Part shown: in pieces, positions 1-7,992 of the stretch
Numbering within the stretch: the stretch's first letter is position 1
How the letters are laid out: each line of letters begins with the position of its first letter
The notes under the pieces: generated by a model
Databases searched by the model: none
What the model saw: only the letters and a program-made list of their open reading frames with translations
What the model was told of the DNA's origin: nothing
Program-made: the position numbers and the translations under genes
NCBI RefSeq assembly: GCF_009720825.1
Contig: NZ_WNKY01000014.1
Location: forward strand, 1-64,000
DNA length: 64,000 nucleotides
Direction: 5' to 3'
Source: Duganella radicis
GTDB lineage: Bacteria; Pseudomonadota; Gammaproteobacteria; Burkholderiales; Burkholderiaceae_D

Positions 1-115
1 TTCCCAGAGCCTTGAGCTCTTTGAAGGGTCGTTCGAGACCAGGACGTTGATAGGTCAGGTGTGGAAGTGCAGTAATGCATTAAGCTAACTGATACTAATT
101 GCCCGTACGGCTTGT
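1..115 (+). rRNA. rrl: 23S ribosomal RNA, 3' end (partial)
   Basis: The first ~115 bases match the conserved 3' terminal region of bacterial 23S rRNA, including the segment GGACGTTGATAGGTCAGG and the tail TAACTGATACTAATTGCCC. The gene begins upstream of the window. It is followed by a short spacer and 5S rRNA in the usual operon order. The exact 3' end is approximate, taken from the betaproteobacterial consensus ending shortly after the ...GCCCGTACGGCTTG stretch. The terminal sequence is of Burkholderiales type. Confidence 0.93.
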
Positions 116-200
116 CCCTATAACCTTGACGGTTATACGCATTTACTCTTGATGAGTTCTCCCTAAGTTCTTTACTTCTCCAGATTGTTGCCAAGTCAAA

Positions 201-314
201 GCTTGATGACCATAGTAAGTCGGTCCCACCCCTTCCCATCCCGAACAGGACCGTGAAACGACTCTACGCCGATGATAGTGCTGCAACCAGTGTGAAAGTA
301 GGTTATCGTCAAGC
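201..314 (+). rRNA. rrf: 5S ribosomal RNA
   Basis: This is a complete 5S rRNA of about 114 nt. The 5' end GCTTGATGACC pairs with the 3' end GGTTATCGTCAAGC (helix I), and the internal CCCACCCCTTCCCATCCCGAA block is the diagnostic conserved 5S segment. It lies 85 nt after the 23S end. No tRNA is seen between 23S and 5S or after 5S, and a strong terminator follows 16 nt downstream. Confidence 0.95.
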
Positions 315-330
315 TAGTTATAAGCCGAGA

Positions 331-357
331 AGGCCCGCTCTGTGAGCGGGCCTTTTT
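331..357 (+). terminator. rRNA operon intrinsic terminator
   Basis: A perfect 10-bp stem (AGGCCCGCTC / GAGCGGGCCT) with a TGT loop is followed directly by a run of five T. It sits just after the 5S gene and closes the rRNA operon. Confidence 0.92.
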
Positions 358-436
358 GCGTTTGGCGCAACAAGCGATTTTGATCTGCGGAAATGAAGGT
401 GTACCATGTCTTCTTTCGCGCCAGCATCAAATCTCA

Positions 437-1801
437 ATGAAAAATAAGACAGCCCAAACAATGCTGTACTGCGCATTGGCATTGGTGGCCTGGGCTCCTG
501 CCCACGCAGACGATTATGCCGATGTCAGCAAGCTGGCCAAGGCCGGCAAAGTCGTCGAAGCCCTCAATAAGACCAATGAATACCTGAGCAAGCACCCATC
601 CGATCCGCAAATGCGGTTCATGAAGGGCGTGCTGCTGACTGAGCAGAATAAATCGGAAGAGGCGATCGCCGTCTTTACTAAACTAACCGAAGATTACAAG
701 GATCTGCCGGAGCCGTACAACAACCTGGCCGTGCTGTATGCAGCCAATGGCCAGTACGACAAGGCGCGCGTGGCGCTGGAAAAGGCGATTCGCACCAATC
801 CGAGCTATCAGACCGCCTACGAAAATCTCGGCGATATTTACGGCAAGATGGCTAGCCAGGCTTACGATAAGGCGCTGGCATTGGGCTCCGCCACCGCAGT
901 GCCGGCCAAGTCCAAGCTCACCATGTTGCGCACGTTTTCGACCAGCACCGGCGGCAAGTTTATAGGCGCGGAGACGGCGGTGGCGCAAGCCCCTGCACCA
1001 GCGCCAGTTGCCGCACCTGCCGCCGCGCCGGCGCGGCCGGCCGCCAGCACGCAGCCGCCTTTGATTTCGCAACTGCCGCCGCAGAATCCGGCACAGGCCA
1101 ATGCGCCGCAGCGGATTCCTGCGTTGTCGGTATCTCCTCCGCCGGCGACCGCGCCTAAAGTTGCGGCGACGGTGGGACCGATTCCAGCGCCTGCTACGGT
1201 CGCGGCGAAGCCTGTGCCAACGCCTGCTCCAGTGGCTGTGGCGGCGCCAGCTCCAGCGCCTGCCAAACCAGCGCCTGCCGCCGTCGTTGCCGCGGCGCCA
1301 GCAGCGGTCAAGGTAATGCCGACCCCGGCACCTGCGCCTGCTCCAGTAAAAGTGGCGGCCGCGCCTGCACCAGCGCCGGTTGCGCCACCGCCAGTCAAGG
1401 CCGAACCGCCGAAGCCTGCCAAGCCTGAGCCTGAAAAGGTCGCCGCCAAGCCGGATAACTCCGAGCGCGATGCGGTGATGGCGCAGGTGAATGGCTGGGC
1501 CAAGGCCTGGACGTCGCAAAACGTCGACGCCTATCTCGGTTACTATAGCCAGCAGTTCGAACCGCCCAAGGGCGCGACGCGCAAAGCGTGGGCTGACGAG
1601 CGCCGCGCCCGCATCGAGGGCAAGGGCCGCATCCGCGTGGAAGTCGCCTCGCCCGAGGTGAAGGTAGATGGCAATACAGCCAGGGTCACTTTCCGCCAGA
1701 CTTATGAGTCCGATCGCCTGACCGCGCGCAGCCGCAAGACGCTGGTGCTGGTCAAAAACGGCGGAAAATGGCAGATCAAGCAGGAAATCTCGGGTAACTG
1801 A
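437..1801 (+). CDS. TPR-repeat envelope protein with Ala/Pro-rich linker and C-terminal NTF2-like (Cds6-type) domain
   Basis: The predicted protein has 454 aa. The start was placed at the ATG opening MKNKTAQTM because a clean signal peptide follows (hydrophobic YCALALVAWAPAHA, cleavage near residue 25), although no strong Shine-Dalgarno is visible. Residues ~28-150 form tetratricopeptide helices. Residues ~180-345 are a very Ala/Pro/Val-rich low-complexity linker, typical of a periplasmic spacer. The last ~105 residues look like an NTF2/SnoaL-like domain of the kind attached to L,D-transpeptidases (Cds6 family). The stop codon overlaps the ATG of the L,D-transpeptidase by one base (TGATG), so the two are translationally coupled and probably act together at the cell wall. 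No enzymatic motif is visible. Function as a scaffold or partner of the transpeptidase is inferred. Confidence 0.8.
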   Translation: MKNKTAQTMLYCALALVAWAPAHADDYADVSKLAKAGKVVEALNKTNEYLSKHPSDPQMRFMKGVLLTEQNKSEEAIAVFTKLTEDYKDLPEPYNNLAVLYAANGQYDKARVALEKAIRTNPSYQTAYENLGDIYGKMASQAYDKALALGSATAVPAKSKLTMLRTFSTSTGGKFIGAETAVAQAPAPAPVAAPAAAPARPAASTQPPLISQLPPQNPAQANAPQRIPALSVSPPPATAPKVAATVGPIPAPATVAAKPVPTPAPVAVAAPAPAPAKPAPAAVVAAAPAAVKVMPTPAPAPAPVKVAAAPAPAPVAPPPVKAEPPKPAKPEPEKVAAKPDNSERDAVMAQVNGWAKAWTSQNVDAYLGYYSQQFEPPKGATRKAWADERRARIEGKGRIRVEVASPEVKVDGNTARVTFRQTYESDRLTARSRKTLVLVKNGGKWQIKQEISGN

Positions 1802-3015
1802 TGTCTCACTCACTTTTGCGTAAATGGGGTGTTCTCGGCGTGGTCCTCTTCAGCCTGATGGGAGGGGAGTTCAGCTACGCCGCAAAAAAGCCGGCGCGGG
1901 CGCCGGTTGCCCGTAAAGCCAATCCGGAAGAGCTGCTCAACGATATTTACAAAGAGCTGGCGACACACGACCTCGGCGCGGCGCAGCGCAAGGCCGATGC
2001 ACTGGTCGAGGCCTATCCCAATTTCCGTCTCGGTCATTTGATCCGAGGCGATATTCTGCTGATGCACACGCGCGCGGTGACCGATCTGGGCGCCGCTGTG
2101 CCGGCCGGTTCGGAAGCCAAGCTGGCCGATCTGCGGCGCGAGGCGGCGGTGCGCTTGCAGGCCGAGCGTCCGGCACCCACCTTGCTGCCACGCGCGCTGC
2201 TGCAAATGCGCAAGGATCAGCGGCACGCGCTGATTGTCGACGCCAAGCATTCGCGCCTTTACCTGTATGAAAACACCGGTGATGGCCTGCGCCTGATGCA
2301 GGACTTCTACGTCAGCCAGGGCAAGCTGGGCATCAACAAGCTCAAGGAAGGCGATATGCGCACGCCGGTGGGCGTGTATTACCTGATCGGCCGCCTGCCG
2401 GGTGTGAAGTTGCCAGACATGTATGGCAAGGGCGCGCTGCCGCTCGATTATCCGAACGACTGGGACAAGGTGAACGGTCGCAGCGGTTCCGGCATCTGGG
2501 TGCATGGCACGCCGCCGGAGACCTTCAGCCGGCCGCCGCTGTCGACCGACGGCTGCGTGGTGGTCAGCAACGACGATCTGAATTTCCTGACGCGTACGGT
2601 GGAAATCGGCAAGACGCCCATTTTGATTGGCGACCAGGTGGAGTTCGTCAGCAGGGAGCAGCTGGAGAAGGATTTGCGCCAGGCCGCCTCGCTGGTGGAG
2701 ACCTGGCGGCGCGATGTGGAGAACCGCGATGATGCCAGCCTGAAGTCGCTGTATTCGGCGCGCTTCAAGTCAGCGGCGGATGAGGATATCAATACCTGGC
2801 TGGACAAGAACCGCTACATCCCGAGCGCCAAGAAGATCAGCGTCACGGTCAGCGATCCGAGTTTCTTCCGCCAGCCTAGCCAGGAAGAGGTCATTGTCAG
2901 CAATTTCACCCAGCAGATCGTGATCGGCAAGTTCCGTCACGCGGTGCGCAAGAAGCAGTACTGGGCCAAGGAAGGTAAGAACTGGAAGATTGTGGCTGAG
3001 TCGAACGTATCGTAA
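1801..3015 (+). CDS. L,D-transpeptidase (YkuD domain) with C-terminal NTF2-like domain
   Basis: This 404-aa protein has an N-terminal signal peptide (LGVVLFSLMGGEFSYA). A YkuD/LDT domain covers roughly residues 140-280. The catalytic signature is present: His235 in WVHGTP and Cys252 in STDGCVVVS (the usual S-H/D-G-C motif). LDT enzymes cross-link peptidoglycan meso-DAP residues or attach lipoproteins to it in the periplasm; some members of this subgroup are amidases or hydrolases. The C-terminal ~110 residues form an SnoaL/Cds6-like domain resembling the one that ends the preceding gene. The gene is coupled to that TPR gene by a 1-nt overlap. Exact substrate cannot be read from sequence. Confidence 0.9.
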   Translation: MSHSLLRKWGVLGVVLFSLMGGEFSYAAKKPARAPVARKANPEELLNDIYKELATHDLGAAQRKADALVEAYPNFRLGHLIRGDILLMHTRAVTDLGAAVPAGSEAKLADLRREAAVRLQAERPAPTLLPRALLQMRKDQRHALIVDAKHSRLYLYENTGDGLRLMQDFYVSQGKLGINKLKEGDMRTPVGVYYLIGRLPGVKLPDMYGKGALPLDYPNDWDKVNGRSGSGIWVHGTPPETFSRPPLSTDGCVVVSNDDLNFLTRTVEIGKTPILIGDQVEFVSREQLEKDLRQAASLVETWRRDVENRDDASLKSLYSARFKSAADEDINTWLDKNRYIPSAKKISVTVSDPSFFRQPSQEEVIVSNFTQQIVIGKFRHAVRKKQYWAKEGKNWKIVAESNVS

Positions 3016-3023
3016 CGCCGACT

Positions 3024-3054
3024 CAGCATGGGTCCCGCCTGCGCGGGGCGACGT
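3024..3054. repeat. REP-like palindromic element
   Basis: In the 42-bp gap between two convergent genes lies GGGTCCCGCCTGCGCGGGGC, a 7-bp stem (GTCCCGC / GCGGGGC, one G-T pair) with a CTGC loop at 3032-3049. It is embedded in CAGCATG...GACGTGC. The composition resembles the short REP-type palindromes (CCCGCCTGCGCGGG core) that are scattered between genes of many Burkholderiales. No T-run follows, so it is not a canonical terminator. Copy number cannot be judged from one window. Confidence 0.5.
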
Positions 3055-3057
3055 GCA

Positions 3058-3603
3058 TCAGAAGTGGTACGCAGCTTTCAGCTCGACGAAGTTCACGCCC
3101 GAGTTTGGCTTTTTGTAGCCGCCGTTCGAGAAGTGTTGCAGCTTGAGCGCCACTTCCCAGTTGTTGTTGAACACGTAGCCGGTGGCGATGTGGTCGCCGA
3201 ACTGGAAGTGGGTCGACAGGCGGTTGTCGCTGTTGTTGTACAGCTTGGAGAACATGTGCACGCCGATGCCGCCTTCGTAGTACAGGCCCTTCTTGTTGTC
3301 GTTCTGGAAGCGGAACACCGGGGTGAAGCCGATGTCCCACAGCTTCTGCTCAGCGCCGACCACGTTCTTGTAGCGGTTTTCCTGCCACACGCCGGTGCTC
3401 AGTTCCCAGTAGCCACCCAGGTGGGTGCCGTTCGACTGGAACCATTTGTTGTCCCAATCCTTGGCGGCGTTGAAGCGCACCATTTGTACGTGCTCGCCGG
3501 CGCCGACGTCGACCGACACGGAGTCGACCAGTTTATCATCCGCAAACGCGCTTTGAGCGACGACCAAGGCGGCGGCAACCGCGATCATTTTTTTAGTGAA
3601 CAT
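3058..3603 (-). CDS. Acyloxyacyl hydrolase, PagL-like lipid A 3-O-deacylase
   Basis: This 181-aa outer-membrane beta-barrel protein has a signal peptide (MFTKKMIAVAAALVVAQSAFA) and a C-terminal aromatic residue (AAYHF), as barrels require. The PagL catalytic signature is visible: His157 and Ser159 in LQHFSNGG, with a downstream acidic residue (Glu174, NFVELK) as the third triad member. PagL removes the 3-O acyl chain of lipid A in the outer membrane, altering endotoxicity and membrane properties. The start was chosen at the signal peptide; a longer frame reading upstream has no support. It is divergent from the reductase at 3698 and convergent with the L,D-transpeptidase. Confidence 0.88.
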   Translation of the reverse strand: MFTKKMIAVAAALVVAQSAFADDKLVDSVSVDVGAGEHVQMVRFNAAKDWDNKWFQSNGTHLGGYWELSTGVWQENRYKNVVGAEQKLWDIGFTPVFRFQNDNKKGLYYEGGIGVHMFSKLYNNSDNRLSTHFQFGDHIATGYVFNNNWEVALKLQHFSNGGYKKPNSGVNFVELKAAYHF

Positions 3604-3697
3604 AGTATCCTTGCAATGTAAGTGCTGTATTTTTTCGATTGTTATACGGCTAACCCGAGATTGTACCGGGGTTCGGAAAATAATTCTTGGAGCGAAA

Positions 3698-4594
3698 TTG
3701 TCTACGCAAATTACCTTCTTAGGCATAGGCTTGATGGGGGAGCCGATGGTGCGCCGCTTGCTGGCGGCCGGCCATCCAGTGACGGTCTGGAATCGCACGC
3801 ACGCCAAGGCGCAGGCGTTGGCCGCTGCCGGCGCCCGCGCTGTCGAGGATCTGGCCGAGGCGGTGCGTGGCGCCCCCATCGTGATCTCCATGCTGGAGGC
3901 CGGCCCGACCGTGCGGCTGGTGCTGGACGCGGCCTTGCCGGCGCTGGCGCCGAACGCATTATGGATCGACATGAGCTCGACCCAGCAAGCCGAAGCGCAG
4001 GCCTTCCATGCCGAGCTGACGGCGCAAGGCCGGCGCTTTATCGATGCGCCGGTGTCGGGTGGTGTTGGCGGCGCGGCGGCCGGCACGCTGGCCATCATGG
4101 CGGGCGGAGTGGCGCAGGATTTCGCCGAGGCGGAGCCGGTGCTGTCAGCCATGGGCCGCGCCACGCTGGTCGGCCCGGCCGGCAGCGGGCAGGTGGCCAA
4201 GCTGTGCAATCAGCTGATCGTTGGTGCAACCATCAACATTGTCGCGGAAGCCATGTTGCTGGCGCAGGCGGCGGGTGCCGATCCGACGGCGATGCGCGCG
4301 GCGATACGCGGCGGCTTTGCCGAGTCGAGGATTCTGGAAGTGCATGGCCAGCGCATGCTGGAGCGGAATTTTGTCGCCGGCGGCAAGGTCACCACGCAGC
4401 TCAAGGATCAGCGCAACATCCTGGCGGCGGCGGAAGCGGCCGGCATTGTGCTGCCGCTGACGGAGCTGGTGACGGCGCGCTACATGACGCTGTCCAAAAC
4501 CATTCCACAGGCCGATCACTCGGCCGCGCTGATCGGTCTTGAACAGCTGAATCCGGGGCGCCGCGTCGGCACGGCCCCGGATCAATTAGGCTAA
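3698..4594 (+). CDS. NAD(P)-dependent oxidoreductase of the 3-hydroxyisobutyrate dehydrogenase / tartronate semialdehyde reductase family
   Basis: The protein has 298 aa. The start is a TTG at 3698: it has GGAG at 3689-3692 five bases upstream and gives the expected N-terminus (M)STQITFLGIGLMGEPM. The frame is open further upstream but would overlap the divergent pagL-like gene and lacks a signal. The Rossmann motif GIGLMGxPM opens the protein. The family substrate-binding signature DAPVSGGVGGA is present, as is the catalytic Lys in the GQVAKLCNQ segment. Members reduce or oxidise small beta-hydroxyacids using NAD(P)H in the cytoplasm. The precise substrate is not determinable here. The 3' end overlaps the convergent M20 gene by 9 nt. 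Confidence 0.88.
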   Translation: MSTQITFLGIGLMGEPMVRRLLAAGHPVTVWNRTHAKAQALAAAGARAVEDLAEAVRGAPIVISMLEAGPTVRLVLDAALPALAPNALWIDMSSTQQAEAQAFHAELTAQGRRFIDAPVSGGVGGAAAGTLAIMAGGVAQDFAEAEPVLSAMGRATLVGPAGSGQVAKLCNQLIVGATINIVAEAMLLAQAAGADPTAMRAAIRGGFAESRILEVHGQRMLERNFVAGGKVTTQLKDQRNILAAAEAAGIVLPLTELVTARYMTLSKTIPQADHSAALIGLEQLNPGRRVGTAPDQLG

Positions 4595-5779
4595 AGGCAG
4601 GCTGGCTTCCACCAGCTTGACCCAGAAGCTGGCGCCCACCGGCAGCAGGTTGTCGTTGAAGTCGTAGCTGCCGTTGTGCAGCACGCATGGACCGAGGCCG
4701 TGACCACCGGCGCGGTGGTCACCCTCGCCATTGCCGATGAAGATGTAGCAGCCCGGTTTGGCTTGCAGGAAGTAGGCGAAGTCTTCCGCCGCCATCGATG
4801 GCTCGGTCTTGTCGTCCACCTTGTCGGCGCCGACCACGGACTTCATCACTTCCACCGCAAAGCGGGTCGCTTCCGGATGGTTGATCAGCGGCGGGTAGTT
4901 GCGGCGGAACTTGAACTCCACTTCCGCATCAAACGCGGCGGCCGTATTCACGGCGATCTGTTCCATTTGTTTTTCCAGCCGGTCCAGCACTTCCCCCGAC
5001 AGGGTGCGCACGGTGCCAGCCATTTTGGCCTCGTCGGGAATGACGTTGGTGGCGGTGCCGGCCTGGATTTGCGTCAGCGACAGCACGGCCGTGTCCAGCG
5101 GACTGGTGCGGCGGCTGATGATGGTTTGCCAGCTTTGCGCGATCTGCACCGCGATCATCACCGGGTCGATGCATTTGTGCGGCTGGGCCGCGTGGCCGCC
5201 CTTGCCTTTGACTGTCACATAAAACTCGTTACTGGACGCCATCAGCGGGCCTTCGGTCACGCTCATGTGGCCGGATGGGATGCCGGGCCAGTTGTGCATG
5301 CCGTAGATGGCATCCATCGGGCATCGTTCGAACAGGCCGTCTTCGATCATGCGTCTGGCGCCGGCGCCGCCTTCCTCGGCCGGCTGGAACACCAGGTACA
5401 CGGTGCCGTCGAAGTTGCGGTGTTCGGCCAGATGTTTGGCCGCGCCCAGCAGCATGGCGGTGTGGCCGTCGTGGCCGCAGGCGTGCATTTTGCCGGGATG
5501 GACCGAGGCGTGCGGGAAGGTGTTCACTTCCTGCATCGGCAGGGCGTCCATGTCGGCGCGCAGGCCGATCGAACGGTTCGAACCGCCGTTCTTGATGACG
5601 CCGACCACGCCGGTGATGCCCAGGCCGCGAATCACGGGGATGCCCCATTCGGTCAGCTTGGCGGCCACCACGTCGGATGTACGTTGTTCTTCATAGCAGA
5701 GCTCAGGATGGGCGTGCAGGTCGCGCCGGATCTCCTGTAGCTCGGACTGAAATGCAATGATGGGATCAACCAGTTTCAT
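4586..5779 (-). CDS. M20 family amidohydrolase (hippurate hydrolase / aminoacylase type)
   Basis: This 397-aa cytoplasmic metalloenzyme starts at MKLVDPIIAFQ, preceded by GGAGAAGTAGC as a good Shine-Dalgarno. Metal ligands typical of the M20D subgroup are visible: HACGHDGHTAML (His and Asp), the EEGGAGARRM glutamate pair, and a late His in the GGHGLG segment. A dimerisation lid domain with VKGKGGHAAQPH lies in the middle. Such enzymes hydrolyse N-acyl or N-benzoyl amino acids, or related amide conjugates. A TACAAT -10-like box lies at 5817-5822 on this strand in the divergent promoter region. The natural substrate cannot be assigned. Confidence 0.9.
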   Translation of the reverse strand: MKLVDPIIAFQSELQEIRRDLHAHPELCYEEQRTSDVVAAKLTEWGIPVIRGLGITGVVGVIKNGGSNRSIGLRADMDALPMQEVNTFPHASVHPGKMHACGHDGHTAMLLGAAKHLAEHRNFDGTVYLVFQPAEEGGAGARRMIEDGLFERCPMDAIYGMHNWPGIPSGHMSVTEGPLMASSNEFYVTVKGKGGHAAQPHKCIDPVMIAVQIAQSWQTIISRRTSPLDTAVLSLTQIQAGTATNVIPDEAKMAGTVRTLSGEVLDRLEKQMEQIAVNTAAAFDAEVEFKFRRNYPPLINHPEATRFAVEVMKSVVGADKVDDKTEPSMAAEDFAYFLQAKPGCYIFIGNGEGDHRAGGHGLGPCVLHNGSYDFNDNLLPVGASFWVKLVEASLPLA

Positions 5780-5904
5780 GCTACTTCTCCACTCTTCCGC
5801 TATTTCCATTTTCCTAATTGTAGCCCTTGTCCGCAGAGTTAAGCCAGAGCGCACGCAATGGTTTACGATACTGGTTTGAGCAAAAGCTTTATGGATTTTC
5901 TGAC

Positions 5905-7983
5905 ATGACAACCACACAAGTCCGCGCAGCCTGCCCGCTCGACTGCCCCGACACCTGCGCGCTGCTGGTGACGGTGGAAGACGGCGTCGCCACCGCGGTC
6001 AAGGGCGATCCCGACCATCCCACCACGGCCGGCGTGCTGTGCACCAAGGTTTCGCGCTACACCGAGCGCACCTATCACGAAGACCGCCTGCTGTATCCGC
6101 TGAAACGCGTGGGCAAAAAGGGCGAGGGCAAGTTCGAGCGAATCAGCTGGGAGGAGGCGCTGAACACCATCGCGGCCCGCCTCAAGCCGATTGCGGAACG
6201 CGACCCGGAAGCAATCCTGCCGTACAGCTATTGCGGCACCATGGGGCTGGTGCAGGGCGAGTCCATGTCTTCGCGCTTCTTCAACAAGATCGGCGCCTCG
6301 CTGCTGGACCGCACGATTTGCGCGACCGCCGGTTTCACGGGCTACAAATACACCATTGGCGCTTCCATCGGCACCGACATGGAGCAGTTCCAGAATTCGA
6401 AACTGCTGATTATCTGGGGCGGCAATCCGATCGCCTCCAACCTGCATTTCTGGACCCGCGCGCAGGAAGCCAAGCGCAATGGCGCCAGGCTGATCGCCAT
6501 AGATCCCTACCGCTCGCTGACGGCCGAGAAGTGCCATCAGCACATCGCCCTGCTGCCCGGCACCGATGCCGCGCTGGCACTGGGCCTGATGCATGTGCTG
6601 ATCAAGGAAGACTTGCTGGATCACGACTACATCGCGCAGTACACGCTGGGCTTTGAGCAGCTCAAGCAGCGCGCGGCGGAATGGACGCCGGAGCGCGTGG
6701 CGCAAACCTGCGGCATCACGGTCGATGAGGTGGTTGGCCTGGCGCGCCTGTACGGCGGCATGGCGAAGGCCGGCGAGCCGGTGGCGATCCGCACCAACTA
6801 TGGCGTGCAGCGTGTGCGCGGCGGCGGCATGTCGGTGCGCGCGATCGCCTGCCTGCCGGCGCTGGTGGGCGCGTGGCGTCATCCGGCCGGCGGTGTGCAG
6901 CTGTCGTCCAGCGGCTCCTTCCCGACCAACAAGCCCAAGCTGCAACGCCCGGATTTGTTGAAGAAGATCCCGCGCACCATCAACATGACCACCATCGGCG
7001 ACGACCTGCTGCGGCCTGCATCGCCGGCGTTCGGGCCGCAGGTGGAAGCGGTCATCGTCTACAACTCGAATCCACTGGCGATTGCGCCGGATTCGGACAA
7101 GGTGATGCGCGGCTTCCTGCGCGAGGACTTGTTCACGGTGGTGCTGGAGCAGTTCCAGACCGATACCGCGGACTACGCCGACATCGTGCTGCCGGCCACC
7201 ACGCAGCTGGAACACATCGACGCGCACACCTCCTACGGCCACCTGTACATGATGGCGAATAACGCCGCCATCGCGCCCATGGGCGAGGCCAAGGCCAACA
7301 CCGAAATCTTCCGCCTGCTGGCGGCGAAGATGGGCTTCGATGACGACTGCTTCAAGGAGTCGGACGACGAGCTGGCGGCGCAAGCCTTCAACGCGCAGGA
7401 CGTGCGCGCCATCGGCTTTGACTGGGACGCCTTGAAGCGGAAGGGCTGGCAGAAACTGAACATGCCGGCGGCGCCGTTTGCGCAAGGCGGCTTCCCTACG
7501 CCGTCCGGCAAGTGCGAGTTCTATTCCGAGCAGATGAAGGCCGACGGTCTCGATCCGCTGCCAAGCTACCTGCCGCCATACGAATCGGTGGCCAGCAATC
7601 CGGAACTGGCGAAGCGCTATCCGCTGGCGATGATTTCTCCGCCGGCGCGCAACTTCCTCAACTCCACTTTCGTCAACGTGAAAAGCCTGCGTTCGGCGGA
7701 GGGCGAGCCGCACCTGGACATCCATCCGGATGACAGCGCGGCGCGCGGCATCGCCGCCGGTGACATGGTCCGCATCTTCAACGACCGCGGCTCCTTCGTG
7801 GCCAAGGCGCGCGTAACGGACAAGGCGCGTGCGGGCCTGGTTGTCGGCTTGTCAGTGTGGTGGAAAAAGCTAGCCACGGATGGCAAAAACGCCAATGAGG
7901 TTACCAGCCAACAGCTCACAGATATGGGCCGCGCACCGACGTTTTACGATACACTGGTTCAAGTTGAGAAGGTCTCCGCTTGA
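5905..7983 (+). CDS. Molybdopterin-dependent oxidoreductase (DMSO-reductase superfamily, formate dehydrogenase-like)
   Basis: The protein has 692 aa and starts at MTTTQVRAACPLDCPDTC; upstream in-frame sequence has no family similarity. Cys10, Cys14, Cys18 and Cys46 (CX3CX3CX27C) form the N-terminal 4Fe-4S site. Molybdopterin-guanine-dinucleotide binding elements include the IIWGGNPIASNLHFW segment, DTADYADIVLPATTQLE and the C-terminal molydopterin-dinucleotide domain (LAMISPPARNFLNSTF onwards). No Tat signal is seen, so it is probably cytoplasmic. Substrate is unknown; relatives are annotated as anaerobic dehydrogenases or biotin sulfoxide/formate-type enzymes. No partner electron-transfer subunit lies nearby. 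The gene is followed 9 nt later by the aminopeptidase. Confidence 0.88.
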   Translation: MTTTQVRAACPLDCPDTCALLVTVEDGVATAVKGDPDHPTTAGVLCTKVSRYTERTYHEDRLLYPLKRVGKKGEGKFERISWEEALNTIAARLKPIAERDPEAILPYSYCGTMGLVQGESMSSRFFNKIGASLLDRTICATAGFTGYKYTIGASIGTDMEQFQNSKLLIIWGGNPIASNLHFWTRAQEAKRNGARLIAIDPYRSLTAEKCHQHIALLPGTDAALALGLMHVLIKEDLLDHDYIAQYTLGFEQLKQRAAEWTPERVAQTCGITVDEVVGLARLYGGMAKAGEPVAIRTNYGVQRVRGGGMSVRAIACLPALVGAWRHPAGGVQLSSSGSFPTNKPKLQRPDLLKKIPRTINMTTIGDDLLRPASPAFGPQVEAVIVYNSNPLAIAPDSDKVMRGFLREDLFTVVLEQFQTDTADYADIVLPATTQLEHIDAHTSYGHLYMMANNAAIAPMGEAKANTEIFRLLAAKMGFDDDCFKESDDELAAQAFNAQDVRAIGFDWDALKRKGWQKLNMPAAPFAQGGFPTPSGKCEFYSEQMKADGLDPLPSYLPPYESVASNPELAKRYPLAMISPPARNFLNSTFVNVKSLRSAEGEPHLDIHPDDSAARGIAAGDMVRIFNDRGSFVAKARVTDKARAGLVVGLSVWWKKLATDGKNANEVTSQQLTDMGRAPTFYDTLVQVEKVSA

Positions 7984-7992
7984 AGGTGATGT

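Noticed and set aside
683..1813. 376-aa Arg-rich frame opposite the TPR gene
   Set aside because: It mirrors the Ala/Pro-rich linker of the sense gene and has no plausible protein character.
3596..3697. Upstream extension of the reductase to an ATG at 3596
   Set aside because: It would overlap the divergent PagL-like gene, has Cys/Ile-rich unrelated residues, and a TTG with a good ribosome site gives the family N-terminus.
5863..7725. 620-aa frame antisense to the molybdopterin oxidoreductase
   Set aside because: Composition of a shadow frame; sense protein has complete Fe-S and cofactor motifs.
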